NCBI RefSeq assembly: GCF_027474525.2
Contig: NZ_CP114882.2
Location: forward strand, 1,922,001 to 1,986,000
DNA: 64,000 bases
Direction: 5' to 3'
Origin: Flavobacterium lacustre
GTDB taxonomy: Bacteria; Bacteroidota; Bacteroidia; Flavobacteriales; Flavobacteriaceae
This document shows positions 1-7,992 of this stretch, piece by piece (position 1 is the stretch's first letter; each line of letters opens with the position of its first letter). The notes under the pieces are model-generated. The model had not been told where the DNA came from. It saw only the letters and a program-made list of their open reading frames with translations, and ran no database searches. The position numbers were made by a program, and so were the translations under genes.

Positions 1-1240
1 CCGAGAATTCTTGGGATAAATTCAGGATGCCTTGTCTGTCCAGAAATTGCATCGCATTGTATGTTTTTAAAATCGGGAAGTCATATTTCAGGCAAAAATG
101 ATTTAAATTGAACGTGAAACGTTGGTCCATGCCTTCGCCGTAAGCAATCTGAAAATAATTGCACAACTTGATGTAAACCGCAGTCAGAAAAGGTTTGTCG
201 GGAAGATTGCGTATGAATTGATTTTCGGCCTGAAAAATATCCGAAGGACTGGTCAATACCACTGAAAATGATTTTTCACCATTTCGACCTGCGCGACCGG
301 ATTCCTGATAATAATTTTCAATGTTTTCAGGAAGTTGTATGTGAATGACGGTTTTTACATTGGCTTTGTCAATTCCCATTCCAAATGCATTTGTTGCTAC
401 AATCACCTGAACATCTTCCTGCATCCACAGCTGCATGTTTTTATCTTTTTCTTTTGGCGAAAGCCCACCGTGATAATACGTTGCTTTAAATCCTAACGAT
501 TGCAATTGGCTGGAAATATCCAAACATGATTTTCTGTTTCGGACATAAATGATAGACGGTTGAGGGTTTTTCTCCAGTATTTGTTTGATTCTAAAAAGTT
601 TGTCTTCTACTTCAAAAACCATGTACGCAATGTTTTTCCTTTCAAATGATTTCTGGAATAGTTGCGGATTATGCAATCCTAATGCTGTGATGATATCGTC
701 CTGAACTCTGGGTGTTGCGGTTGCGGTCAAAGCCAAAAATGGAATTTTTGGGAAATGTTTTTTTAAATCGGAAATTTTCAAATAAGCAGGGCGAAAATCA
801 TGACCCCATTGCGAAACACAATGTGCTTCGTCGATTGCAATAAGGTTTACGGGAAGACTTTTGATACGATTCAGAATCCAATCTGATTGTAATCGTTCCG
901 GGGAAACATAAAGGAATTTATAATTTCCGAATTGGCAATTGTCTAAAAGGTCAATCATTTCGTCTGATTTGATACCTCCGGTCAATGCAATTGCTTTGAT
1001 GTTTCGTTTTTGCAAATTGGCTACCTGATCTTTCATCAAGGCGACCAAAGGAGAAATTACCAGACAAATTCCTTCTTTCATCATTGCAGGAACTTGAAAA
1101 CAAATTGATTTTCCGCCACCGGTTGGCATAAGCGCAAAAGTATCCTGACCGTTTAAAACGGAATCGATAATCTCGTTTTGAAGCGATCGGAAGCTGTCGT
1201 GTTTCCAATATTTTTGAAGAATTGCTACTGCTGTTTGCAT
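1..1240 (-). CDS. recQ: RecQ-family ATP-dependent DNA helicase (partial, C-terminus outside window)
   Basis: A 3'-5' superfamily 2 DNA helicase acting in recombination and repair. The reading frame starts at an ATG at 1240 and stays open to the left edge, so 413 codons are visible and the C-terminus is missing. Walker A (MPTGGGKS) lies at about residues 38-45 and the DEAH box with the RecQ-type 'CVSQWGHDFR' continuation at about 137-150. The second helicase lobe carries 'GMGID' and 'QESGRAGR', as expected for motifs V and VI. The zinc-binding and winged-helix region only begins before the edge. I cannot tell whether an HRDC domain follows. The family call is safe; the exact RecQ paralogue is not. 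Confidence 0.93.
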   Translation of the reverse strand, partial: MQTAVAILQKYWKHDSFRSLQNEIIDSVLNGQDTFALMPTGGGKSICFQVPAMMKEGICLVISPLVALMKDQVANLQKRNIKAIALTGGIKSDEMIDLLDNCQFGNYKFLYVSPERLQSDWILNRIKSLPVNLIAIDEAHCVSQWGHDFRPAYLKISDLKKHFPKIPFLALTATATPRVQDDIITALGLHNPQLFQKSFERKNIAYMVFEVEDKLFRIKQILEKNPQPSIIYVRNRKSCLDISSQLQSLGFKATYYHGGLSPKEKDKNMQLWMQEDVQVIVATNAFGMGIDKANVKTVIHIQLPENIENYYQESGRAGRNGEKSFSVVLTSPSDIFQAENQFIRNLPDKPFLTAVYIKLCNYFQIAYGEGMDQRFTFNLNHFCLKYDFPILKTYNAMQFLDRQGILNLSQEFS

Positions 1241-1323
1241 ACTTTTCAGATTTCGGTCTTTATAGTAGTCCTACGGTTTTATAGCGTAGCATCAATTGAA
1301 AATTTCAATTTTTAATCTGTAAA

Positions 1324-1863
1324 TTATTTTGAAATTTTATCTAAGATAAAAAGAATTCTGTTATCTACACTATCTTTTGGTACTTCTATAAGTTCGTATC
1401 CGTAATTTTGATAGGTTTCTGTAAGGTGATTGTAGATAAGTTTTGCTTGTTCGAAGTTTTCGTAACGTTCTCTGTCGCTTACATAAATTTCTTCCCAAGG
1501 CGGAAGAATAAATATCCGGGTATAGATGTGTTCTCGGCAAGCGGTGTCAAAAAAAGAAGGATAACTGTCTCCAATATAGTGCATATATGCCAGAACATCA
1601 GGGATTCCTCTGTCCAGAAAAACAACTTCGTGCGGTTCGTTGCAGGCGCTTTCGAATTGTTTTTTTCGCCCTTCAAGCAATAATTCGCTAAATAACAACG
1701 GGTTTTTGAGGAACAATTGTTCAATTCCCTGTTTTTGTGCTTCGAGAGTTACCTGTCTGGAAATTTCTGGATAGCAGCAATGACCGTTAGCGATTAATTT
1801 CTCGATAATACTGGTTTTTCCTGTTCCCGGACCGCCAATGATAACTATGATTTCTTTCTGCAC
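1324..1863 (-). CDS. P-loop ATPase/kinase-like protein (AAA_28/NadR-like)
   Basis: A 179-residue soluble nucleotide-binding protein. Walker A (GGPGTGKTS) sits at residues 10-18 and a 'VFLDRGIPD' element at about 81-89 resembles the DRG/Walker B region of small-molecule kinases. This matches the AAA_28 type of P-loop protein often found in Bacteroidota; the substrate is unknown. The start codon is GTG at 1863, since no upstream ATG is in frame before a promoter-like TAAATTTGC box at 1880-1888 on the same strand. That leaves a 5' leader of about ten bases. The gene runs the same way as recQ, 83 bases before it, and may share its transcript. Confidence 0.8.
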   Translation of the reverse strand: MQKEIIVIIGGPGTGKTSIIEKLIANGHCCYPEISRQVTLEAQKQGIEQLFLKNPLLFSELLLEGRKKQFESACNEPHEVVFLDRGIPDVLAYMHYIGDSYPSFFDTACREHIYTRIFILPPWEEIYVSDRERYENFEQAKLIYNHLTETYQNYGYELIEVPKDSVDNRILFILDKISK

Positions 1864-1879
1864 TTTTTACAAATAAGGC

Positions 1880-1888
1880 GCAAATTTA
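1880..1888 (-). promoter_or_regulatory. -7 promoter box TAAATTTGC
   Basis: On the minus strand this reads TAAATTTGC, matching the Bacteroidota -7 consensus TAnnTTTG. It lies 17 bases before the GTG start of the P-loop ATPase gene, and supports that start. No convincing TTG -33 element is seen at the expected distance. Confidence 0.55.
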
Positions 1889-1994
1889 CCTAAACTAATT
1901 GGGATTTCGAAAAGAATTAAAAGATATAATTCTGTTTCTATTTAAAAAAAAAGGAAATCCTTTATTGTAATTCCTAAATCTAAAATCATTACCG

Positions 1995-2003
1995 TATATT
2001 TGC
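1995..2003 (+). promoter_or_regulatory. -7 promoter box TATATTTGC
   Basis: TATATTTGC matches TAnnTTTG(C) and lies 18 bases before the ATG of the DUF493 gene. It probably drives DUF493-DUF4290 and perhaps murA. Confidence 0.6.
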
Positions 2004-2021
2004 CTTTATTTTAATTTAAGA

Positions 2022-2318
2022 ATGGATAAAGACAAAGAAAAAGAGACTGCTGAATTTTATGAAAGATTAAAAGTAGAGTTGGATATGAGTAATACTTGGC
2101 CGGCTTTATATTTGTTTAAATTCATCGTTCCGAGTGAGGCAGATAATGTTGAGCGTGTTGAATTGACTTTTGATTGTATGGGAGCAGTTATAAAAACAAC
2201 GAAATCCAAGACAGGGAAATTCACCAGTATTTCTGTTGACGTTCAAGTGAAAGACGCACAAGAAATAATAGATAAGTACCAAGAAGTAGCTACAATAAAA
2301 GGTATAGTTTCCCTATAA
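2022..2318 (+). CDS. DUF493 family protein
   Basis: A 98-residue soluble protein of the DUF493 (YbeD-like) family, a small alpha/beta fold of unknown role thought to act as a regulatory domain. The central 'WPALYLFKFIVPS' segment followed by alternating strands and a 'YTSISVDV'-like strand (here 'FTSISVDV') fits the family and its usual length. The ATG at 2022 follows a good -7 box. The next gene starts two bases after its stop, so the two are probably co-translated. The function is unknown. Confidence 0.8.
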   Translation: MDKDKEKETAEFYERLKVELDMSNTWPALYLFKFIVPSEADNVERVELTFDCMGAVIKTTKSKTGKFTSISVDVQVKDAQEIIDKYQEVATIKGIVSL

Positions 2319-2320
2319 AT

Positions 2321-3037
2321 ATGAACACAAAATATATAAAAGAAAACGCGAACGATACGGTTCAGCATTTGGAATACAATGCCGAAAGATCGCATTTAAT
2401 TATTCCGGAGTATGGCCGTCATTTGCAAAAACTAATTGACCAAGCCACTGCTATAACGGATGTTGAAGAGCGTAACAAAGCGGCAAAATATATCATACAA
2501 GTAATGGGAAGTTTAAATCCTCATTTGCGTGATGTGCCGGATTTTCAGCATAAATTATGGGATCAGTTGTTTATTATGTCTGATTTTAGATTAGATGTAG
2601 AATCACCTTATCCAATTCCTTCCCGCGAAGTATTGCAACTAAAACCAGATGTTTTAAAATACCCGCAAAATTTTCCAAAATACAGGTATTACGGCAATAA
2701 TATTAAATATATGATTGATGTTGCCAATAAATGGGAAGAAGGAGAAATGAAAAATGCATTGGTGAAAGTAATCGCCAATCACATGAAAAAATCCTATTTG
2801 AGTTGGAACAAAGACACCGTAAAAGATGATGTCATTTTCGAACATCTTTATGAATTATCAGACGGGAAATTAAATATGTTGCAAAGCACAGAAGAACTGT
2901 TGAATACAACTGATTTACTTCGAACAAACAAACGTATTTCTAACAAAATTACACCAATAGGGCAGCCTAAAATTCAAAGTAATAAGAATTTGAAAACAGG
3001 AAAGCCAAAACCATTTCAAAAAAACAATCCAAAATAA
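2321..3037 (+). CDS. DUF4290 domain-containing protein
   Basis: A 238-residue protein of the DUF4290 family, which is confined to Bacteroidota and has no established function. It has no signal peptide or membrane segment. The C-terminal 45 residues are rich in Lys, Asn and Gln and look disordered. It sits between DUF493 and murA in an order I recognise from other Flavobacteriia, which hints at an envelope or cell-cycle link but proves nothing. The 101 bases before murA hold no clear terminator, so read-through into murA is likely. Confidence 0.85.
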   Translation: MNTKYIKENANDTVQHLEYNAERSHLIIPEYGRHLQKLIDQATAITDVEERNKAAKYIIQVMGSLNPHLRDVPDFQHKLWDQLFIMSDFRLDVESPYPIPSREVLQLKPDVLKYPQNFPKYRYYGNNIKYMIDVANKWEEGEMKNALVKVIANHMKKSYLSWNKDTVKDDVIFEHLYELSDGKLNMLQSTEELLNTTDLLRTNKRISNKITPIGQPKIQSNKNLKTGKPKPFQKNNPK

Positions 3038-3138
3038 AAAGGTACTAAAACAGAATTTACTAAGGTACTGCAAATAGAAAACGAGCTGTAACCTTAGCAA
3101 TATATTGTCTTACAACCTGAGAACCTTAAAATAAGAAT

Positions 3139-4449
3139 ATGGGAATTTTCAAAATCGAAGGGGGCATTGCTCTAAAAGGAGAAATCACACCACAAGGAGC
3201 AAAAAATGAAGCGTTGCAAATACTTTGTGCCGTATTATTAACTCCTGAAAAAGTAACAATTAATAATATTCCTGATATTATTGACATCAACAAGCTGATT
3301 ACGCTGCTGGGAAATTTGGGTGTAAAAATTCAAAAAACAGGTCCGGGATCATATACTTTTCAAGCCGATGATGTAAATATTTCCTACTTAGAAACCGAAG
3401 CTTTTAAACAAGAAGGGGGTTCACTTCGTGGTTCGATTATGATTGTAGGACCGCTTTTAGCCCGTTTCGGAAAAGGATATATTCCAAAGCCGGGTGGAGA
3501 CAAAATAGGACGCAGAAGATTGGATACCCACTTTGAAGGATTTATCAATCTTGGAGCTAAATTCAGATACAACCGAGAAGATCATTTCTATGGAGTAGAA
3601 GCGCCAAAAGGATTAAAGGGAGCTGATATGCTTCTTGACGAAGCCTCTGTAACCGGTACTGCAAACATTGTGATGGCTGCTGTTTTGGCCAAAGGTAAAA
3701 CAACAGTATACAACGCTGCTTGTGAACCTTATTTGCAACAATTGTGTAAAATGTTGAACTCCATGGGAGCGAAAATCACAGGAGTTGGTTCTAATTTACT
3801 AACCATTGAAGGGGTAGAAAGTTTAGGAGGATGTGAACACAGAATTCTTCCGGATATGATTGAGATTGGAAGTTGGATTGGTTTAGCAGCCATGACCAAA
3901 TCTGAGATTACGATAAAAGATGTAAGCTGGGAAAACCTTGGACTTATTCCTAATACATTCAGAAAACTGGGTATTACACTCGAAAAAAGAGGCGATGATA
4001 TCTATATTCCTGCTCATGTTGACGGATATGAAGTAAAAACCGATATTGATGGTTCTATTTTAACGATTTCTGATGCGCCATGGCCAGGATTTACACCTGA
4101 TTTATTGAGCATTGTTTTAGTCGTTGCCACACAAGCCAGAGGCGATGTGTTGATTCACCAAAAAATGTTTGAAAGCCGCTTATTTTTCGTAGATAAATTG
4201 ATTGATATGGGGGCCAAAATTATGCTGTGTGATCCACACCGAGCAGTAGTTATGGGACATGATTTCAAATCACAACTCAAAGCGACTACTATGTCTTCAC
4301 CAGATATTCGCGCGGGAATCTCTTTATTGATAGCAGCACTTTCTGCAAAAGGAACGAGCACTATTCAAAATATTGAGCAAATCGACCGAGGATATGAGCG
4401 AATTGATGAACGATTGAGAGCCATTGGAGCCAAAATCGTCAGAGCATAA
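3139..4449 (+). CDS. murA: UDP-N-acetylglucosamine 1-carboxyvinyltransferase
   Basis: MurA transfers enolpyruvate from PEP to UDP-GlcNAc, the first committed step of peptidoglycan synthesis, in the cytoplasm. The 436-residue length is normal. 'KNEALQI' near residues 22-28 is the N-terminal substrate-binding region. In the active-site loop, where E. coli has 'PGGCTIG' with catalytic Cys115, this protein has 'PGGDKIGRR', placing Asp at residue 121 (codon 3499-3501). In other bacteria this Cys-to-Asp change keeps activity but blocks alkylation by fosfomycin. A hairpin terminator follows at 4470-4525. Confidence 0.96.
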   Translation: MGIFKIEGGIALKGEITPQGAKNEALQILCAVLLTPEKVTINNIPDIIDINKLITLLGNLGVKIQKTGPGSYTFQADDVNISYLETEAFKQEGGSLRGSIMIVGPLLARFGKGYIPKPGGDKIGRRRLDTHFEGFINLGAKFRYNREDHFYGVEAPKGLKGADMLLDEASVTGTANIVMAAVLAKGKTTVYNAACEPYLQQLCKMLNSMGAKITGVGSNLLTIEGVESLGGCEHRILPDMIEIGSWIGLAAMTKSEITIKDVSWENLGLIPNTFRKLGITLEKRGDDIYIPAHVDGYEVKTDIDGSILTISDAPWPGFTPDLLSIVLVVATQARGDVLIHQKMFESRLFFVDKLIDMGAKIMLCDPHRAVVMGHDFKSQLKATTMSSPDIRAGISLLIAALSAKGTSTIQNIEQIDRGYERIDERLRAIGAKIVRA

Positions 4450-4469
4450 TTTCAAAAAATTGTATTAGG

Positions 4470-4525
4470 TATCGTTTAGACAACTTTTAAGAGCATAAAA
4501 AGAGTTGTTTAAACGGTATTTTTAA
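4470..4525 (+). terminator. Hairpin terminator after murA
   Basis: A 16-bp stem pairs 4470-4485 with 4503-4518 across a 17-base loop and is followed by a T-rich run. The two non-Watson-Crick positions are both G-U wobbles in the plus-strand RNA, which supports use on that strand. Confidence 0.7.
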
Positions 4526-4548
4526 TTTCGTTAAATCTATAAAAAATC

Positions 4549-5415
4549 ATGTCGAACGAACAAACGGCTATAAAAGCTACTTATTTTAGTATAGCTGGTA
4601 ATACTTGTCTGGCCGTTATTAAAGGCTTAGCCGGTATTTTTGGTAATTCATATGCTTTAATTGCGGATGCCATAGAATCTACAACCGATATTTTTTCTTC
4701 CCTTTTAGTATTGTTTGGAATCAAGTATTCAAATAAACCTGCGGACGATAATCATCCATACGGACACGGTCGAGCAGAACCTTTGGTTACTTTTTTGGTT
4801 GTTGGTTTTTTAATTACATCGGCAACAGTTATTGCTTATGAAAGCATAATAAATATCAGAACTTCACACGAATTGCCAAAATCATGGACATTGCTGGTTC
4901 TTGGAGCGATTATCATTTGGAAAGAATACTCCTTTCGTATCGTTATGAAGCGAAGTAAAGAAACTAATAGTTCTTCTTTGAAAGCTGATGCTTGGCACCA
5001 TAGGAGTGATGCCATAACTTCAATAGCGGCTTTTATAGGAATTTCGATTGCTTTGGTTTTAGGAAAAGGATATGAAACAGCCGATGATTGGGCTGCCCTT
5101 TTTGCGTCGGCTTTTATATTATACAATAGTTATCTTATTTTCCGACCTGCTTTGGGCGAAATAATGGATGAACATCTTTATGATGATTTAATTGAGGATA
5201 TCAGACGCGTTTCGCATCAAGTAGATGGGATTATTGATACTGAGAAATGTTTTATTCGCAAATCGGGAATGAGATACCATGTGGATTTACACGCCAGAGT
5301 CGATGCCAATATCACCGTAAAAGAAGGGCATGATTTAGCACATCTTTTAAAAGATACCCTGAGAAGCGAAATTCCGGAATTGGGTCATGTTCTCATTCAT
5401 GTAGAACCAAATTAA
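4549..5415 (+). CDS. Cation diffusion facilitator (CDF) family metal transporter
   Basis: An inner-membrane divalent-metal/proton antiporter, 288 residues, with about six hydrophobic segments and a C-terminal cytoplasmic domain containing 'DLHARVDA' and ending 'VLIHVEP'. The transport site is visible as E43-x3-D47 in the second membrane segment ('AIESTTD') and H150-x3-D154 in the fifth ('HHRSD'). The conserved 'HPYGHGRAEP' motif lies at about 69-78. Most zinc CDF proteins have H or D where this one has E43, so metal specificity (zinc, iron, cobalt, manganese) cannot be assigned. It is monocistronic, between the murA terminator and a convergent intergenic array. Confidence 0.92.
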   Translation: MSNEQTAIKATYFSIAGNTCLAVIKGLAGIFGNSYALIADAIESTTDIFSSLLVLFGIKYSNKPADDNHPYGHGRAEPLVTFLVVGFLITSATVIAYESIINIRTSHELPKSWTLLVLGAIIIWKEYSFRIVMKRSKETNSSSLKADAWHHRSDAITSIAAFIGISIALVLGKGYETADDWAALFASAFILYNSYLIFRPALGEIMDEHLYDDLIEDIRRVSHQVDGIIDTEKCFIRKSGMRYHVDLHARVDANITVKEGHDLAHLLKDTLRSEIPELGHVLIHVEPN

Positions 5416-5422
5416 TACTACA

Positions 5423-5445
5423 AAAAGAACTCTTGTCGTTCTTTT
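5423..5445 (+). terminator. Short hairpin after CDF gene
   Basis: AAAAGAAC at 5423-5430 pairs with GTTCTTTT at 5438-5445 across a 7-base loop. It lies a few bases after the CDF stop. The T-run is only four bases, so termination may be weak. Confidence 0.5.
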
Positions 5446-5491
5446 GCCATGAGCAAAATAACACGATTTTCTTATTTTATATCCAAAAGCC

Positions 5492-5692
5492 TCAAATTTG
5501 ATGTCCTTGACGTCACATTTGAGGCTTTTCGCGTCATGTATGACGTCATCCACGTCAAATTTGACCTTGTGTGACGTCATGTATGACGTTACTGACATCA
5601 AATTTGACCCTCTTTGCGTCATGTAAGACGGTGGCAACGTCAAATTTGACCCTACATCACGTCAAATTTGACGTCATCCACCTCAAATTTGA
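5492..5692. repeat. Array of ten 10-bp palindromic boxes at 21-22 bp spacing (array A)
   Basis: Ten cores of the form TCA-N4-TGA begin at 5492, 5513, 5534, 5555, 5577, 5598, 5619, 5640, 5662 and 5683. The steps are 21, 21, 21, 22, 21, 21, 21, 22 and 21 bp. Six cores are the exact palindrome TCAAATTTGA; two are TCATGTATGA, one is TCACATTTGA and one, at 5619, is TCATGTAAGA. Many cores extend to GTCA...TGAC, and the spacers often contain GACGTC-like sequence. The spacing equals two helical turns, so all boxes face the same side of the DNA. The array sits between convergent genes. It is not a CRISPR array and matches no element I can name. Confidence 0.85.
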
Positions 5693-5897
5693 CGTTTTGG
5701 GATTGTTTTTACAAAAAAAATAGCCAAGTTAACAGGAATGCATTAGTCTTCCGGTATGGAATTTTATTCTAAAACTTTAAACCAAAAACGACACTATAAA
5801 TCATAAAAGAAGTAGTGTTTTTCGAGATAGCTTTTTCTACAACACATAGTATGTAAATTAATGAATCTATTGTTTTTAGTTAAATTAACTCCGGCGC

Positions 5898-6311
5898 TTA
5901 TAAAAAAGAGCGTATGGCTAATTCATAGCTTTTTAGACCAAAACCTAAAATCACTCCTTTAGCATTTCCGGATATATAGGATTGATGTCTAAAGCTTTCG
6001 CGTGAAAAAGTATTCGAAATATGAACCTCGATTACCGGAGTTGTAATGGCTTTTATGGCATCGCCAATCCCGATAGAAGTATGCGTGTAAGCTCCGGCAT
6101 TTAGAATAATACCGTCGTATGAAAAACCAAATTCCTGAATTTTATCAATTAATTCGCCCTCAATATTACTCTGATAATAGGTGAATTCAATTTGTGGGAA
6201 CTGTATTTGTAAAGTGGTAAAATATTCTTCAAAAGTTTGACTTCCGTATACTTCAGGTTCCCGTTTTCCTAAGAGGTTAAGATTAGGTCCGTTGATGATG
6301 GCAATTTTCAT
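5898..6311 (-). CDS. aroQ: 3-dehydroquinate dehydratase, type II
   Basis: AroQ removes water from 3-dehydroquinate to give 3-dehydroshikimate in the shikimate pathway, in the cytoplasm, as a dodecamer in known examples. The 137-residue length is standard. 'INGPNLNLLGKREPEVYG' at the N-terminus is the family signature and contains the catalytic Tyr22. 'HTSIGIGDAI' and 'VIEVHISN' carry the other conserved active-site and substrate-binding residues. The gene is on the minus strand downstream of an outer-membrane protein gene, separated from it by a terminator, so it is probably transcribed alone. Confidence 0.96.
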   Translation of the reverse strand: MKIAIINGPNLNLLGKREPEVYGSQTFEEYFTTLQIQFPQIEFTYYQSNIEGELIDKIQEFGFSYDGIILNAGAYTHTSIGIGDAIKAITTPVIEVHISNTFSRESFRHQSYISGNAKGVILGFGLKSYELAIRSFL

Positions 6312-6336
6312 AGTTCTTGTTTTTGTAAAAATAAAA

Positions 6337-6363
6337 AAACCGTTCTAATTAAGAGAACGGTTT
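6337..6363 (-). terminator. Terminator after minus-strand OMP gene
   Basis: A perfect 10-bp stem pairs 6337-6346 with 6354-6363 across a 7-base loop and is followed on the minus strand by a run of seven T. It lies 22 bases beyond the OMP stop and just upstream of aroQ. Confidence 0.8.
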
Positions 6364-6385
6364 GGGTAAAAAAAGCTTTTTATTT

Positions 6386-6952
6386 TTAAAAGGAAATCCC
6401 TGCGGATATTTGTAAAACAGAATTTTTGGCTTGGGCATCTTTTGAAGCTTCGGTCAAACCAACAACATATCGACCTTGAATAAATAAGTTTTTGGTAATG
6501 TTAATGCCTAATCCACCGGCAAGTCCAAATTCAAAAGTCTCTGAATTTTTTATGTCAAAATCATTTCTTTCGCTCAATAAAAAAGAGGCTTGAGGACCAA
6601 GATCTAAAGATAGCGTTTTGTTAAAATGAAATTTTGCTAAAACCGGAATCGATAAATAGCCCAATTCATTTTTAAATTCAGTTGTGGCATTTTTATAGCT
6701 AGCGCCTTGTGTGGAGTATAATAATTCCGGCTGAACCGAAAAACCATCTGTTAGTTTAATTTCTGCAATCAGACCTGCATGATAGCTGGTTATGGCGTCT
6801 GTTGTTTTATAATTTTCGCTGTTAATTGTAAGGTCTGTTCCGGTTTGATTGGCATAATTTAAACCTGCCTTAATACCGAATTTGACTAATTGTGCTTCCA
6901 TATTTGCTGAAACAGCAAGAAATAGAATAGTGGCTAAAAGTATTTTTTTCAT
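6386..6952 (-). CDS. Outer membrane beta-barrel protein (porin family)
   Basis: A small secreted beta-barrel of the OMP_b-brl_2 type, about 188 residues from the ATG at 6952. An in-frame ATG three codons upstream at 6961 is also possible; 6952 gives the more typical signal peptide 'MKKILLATILFLAVSANMEAQ'. The mature part alternates hydrophobic and polar residues ('FGIKAGLNYA', 'YHAGLIAEIKL', 'LGYLSIPVLAKFHF') and ends with 'AGISF', a C-terminal aromatic typical of barrel insertion. Its function is unknown; proteins of this type are common and diverse in Bacteroidota. Confidence 0.85.
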   Translation of the reverse strand: MKKILLATILFLAVSANMEAQLVKFGIKAGLNYANQTGTDLTINSENYKTTDAITSYHAGLIAEIKLTDGFSVQPELLYSTQGASYKNATTEFKNELGYLSIPVLAKFHFNKTLSLDLGPQASFLLSERNDFDIKNSETFEFGLAGGLGINITKNLFIQGRYVVGLTEASKDAQAKNSVLQISAGISF

Positions 6953-7280
6953 AATTCTCATTTTTAATGTTTGTTATTAGTACTCTGGTTTTAAAAACTC
7001 TTTAATTAAATAATTATTGTGTTTGTTATCGTTTTACCTGTTGATTGATGAAACAGACCATTAATTATGGCTAATATATGGTATTGTAAAGCGGATTCTT
7101 TTTTTATAATCAAAAATGAATCCACAATAGGTCTTTTTGAGATTGACTTTTGTAATCCAATCTTTATTTTATATGCGTTTAATCGTATTTAATTGATAAT
7201 CAACGTGTAAACTGTTATTTTTGATGATTGTGTATTTCTATTTTTTAACTTTGATGTATATAAATTTTAAATATAAAATC
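6953..7280. other. Divergent intergenic region between OMP genes
   Basis: These 328 AT-rich bases separate two divergent outer-membrane protein genes and must hold both promoters. A plus-strand -7 box is at 7246-7253. A gapped inverted repeat pairs GGATTC at 7093-7098 with GAATCC at 7118-7123, with A/T-rich inner arms; its role is unknown. I see no gene. Confidence 0.6.
7246..7253 (+). promoter_or_regulatory. -7 promoter box TAACTTTG
   Basis: TAACTTTG lies 27 bases before the ATG at 7281. Because it falls inside the longer open reading frame that begins at 7221, it argues for the downstream start. Confidence 0.6.
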
Positions 7281-7826
7281 ATGAAAAATTGTATTTTTAC
7301 ATTCGTAGCGCTGTTAGTATTTGGAATTACAAATGCTCAGGACACAAAAATAGGAAATGATAATGGACAAACCGATCAGGGAAAATGGCTGATAGAGGTT
7401 AATACTGGTTTTGGAACTCCTGCCGGATCTAATACCGGTTTTGATTATTCTTCTACAGACGGAGATTCCGTTTATAATATTGGTGCCGAAGCAGGTTATT
7501 TTGTCATCGACGACTTAGCTTTAAAAGTTGGTTTAGGATATGGAGGAATTAATTCCGATCTCTATGACACTCATATTTTTTCCTATAAAATAGGGGCTAA
7601 ATATTATATTGCAAGTATGATTCCCGTTCAAGTTGATTATTCTGGAGCCACGATAAAAGATGTTGATGCAGATCCTTCTTATTTAGGAATTCAGGCTGGT
7701 TATGCCATATTTTTAGGTTCAAATGTGAGTATTGAGCCTGGTATTCGATACAACCTCAGTCTTAATGACAATTATACAGAAAAAGATACATTCCAATTAA
7801 ATGTTGGTTTTGCTTTGCATTTCTAA
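7281..7826 (+). CDS. Outer membrane beta-barrel protein
   Basis: A 181-residue secreted barrel-type protein. The start at 7281 gives a clear signal peptide, 'MKNCIFTFVALLVFGITNAQ'; an upstream start at 7221 would add 20 residues ahead of it and overlap the promoter box. The mature chain has alternating-strand segments such as 'YNIGAEAGYFV', 'LALKVGLGYG' and 'SIEPGIRYNLSL', and ends 'NVGFALHF' with a terminal Phe. It resembles the next gene in its signal peptide ('LLVFG..NAQ') and general plan, so the two may be old duplicates. The function is unknown. A terminator follows. Confidence 0.82.
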   Translation: MKNCIFTFVALLVFGITNAQDTKIGNDNGQTDQGKWLIEVNTGFGTPAGSNTGFDYSSTDGDSVYNIGAEAGYFVIDDLALKVGLGYGGINSDLYDTHIFSYKIGAKYYIASMIPVQVDYSGATIKDVDADPSYLGIQAGYAIFLGSNVSIEPGIRYNLSLNDNYTEKDTFQLNVGFALHF

Positions 7827-7848
7827 CTTTTTTTAGAATAAATTTTAC

Positions 7849-7879
7849 AACCCTTCTCCTTTCAGGAAGGGTTTTTTTA
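7849..7879 (+). terminator. Terminator after OMP gene
   Basis: AACCCTTC (7849-7856) pairs with GAAGGGTT (7866-7873), followed by a T-run. It lies 22 bases past the stop. Confidence 0.8.
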
Positions 7880-7972
7880 TGCTTTAATTTTTATTTTCTA
7901 AACTCATGGGTGTAGTAAATTAAAAATAAGAAAAATACTATTGAAAAATAATGTTTTTCTTGGTTTTTTAAA

Positions 7973-7992
7973 TATCACTAAATTTAGTGATA
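7973..7992. promoter_or_regulatory. Perfect 20-bp palindrome, candidate operator
   Basis: TATCACTAAATTTAGTGATA is its own reverse complement. It lies 160 bases before the start of the downstream OMP gene. A dimeric regulator site is the natural reading, but no regulator gene is adjacent. Confidence 0.5.

Larger units (their letters stand above)
5416..5897. other. Intergenic region holding a palindrome array
   Basis: This 482-base gap lies between the convergent CDF and aroQ genes. It holds a short hairpin at 5423-5445, a second small palindrome at 5442-5458, the palindrome array at 5492-5692, and about 200 bases of AT-rich sequence in which I see nothing further. Reading frames through the array are by-products of its 21-base repeat. 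Confidence 0.8.

Noticed and set aside
951-1208. Open frame on the minus strand within the recQ gene
   Set aside because: It is in another frame of the recQ coding sequence and has no supporting motif or context.
5347-5643. A 98-codon minus-strand open frame running through palindrome array A
   Set aside because: It overlaps the 3' end of the CDF gene and exists because the 21-base repeat keeps frame. Its protein is a translation of the repeat and has no sensible fold or start context.
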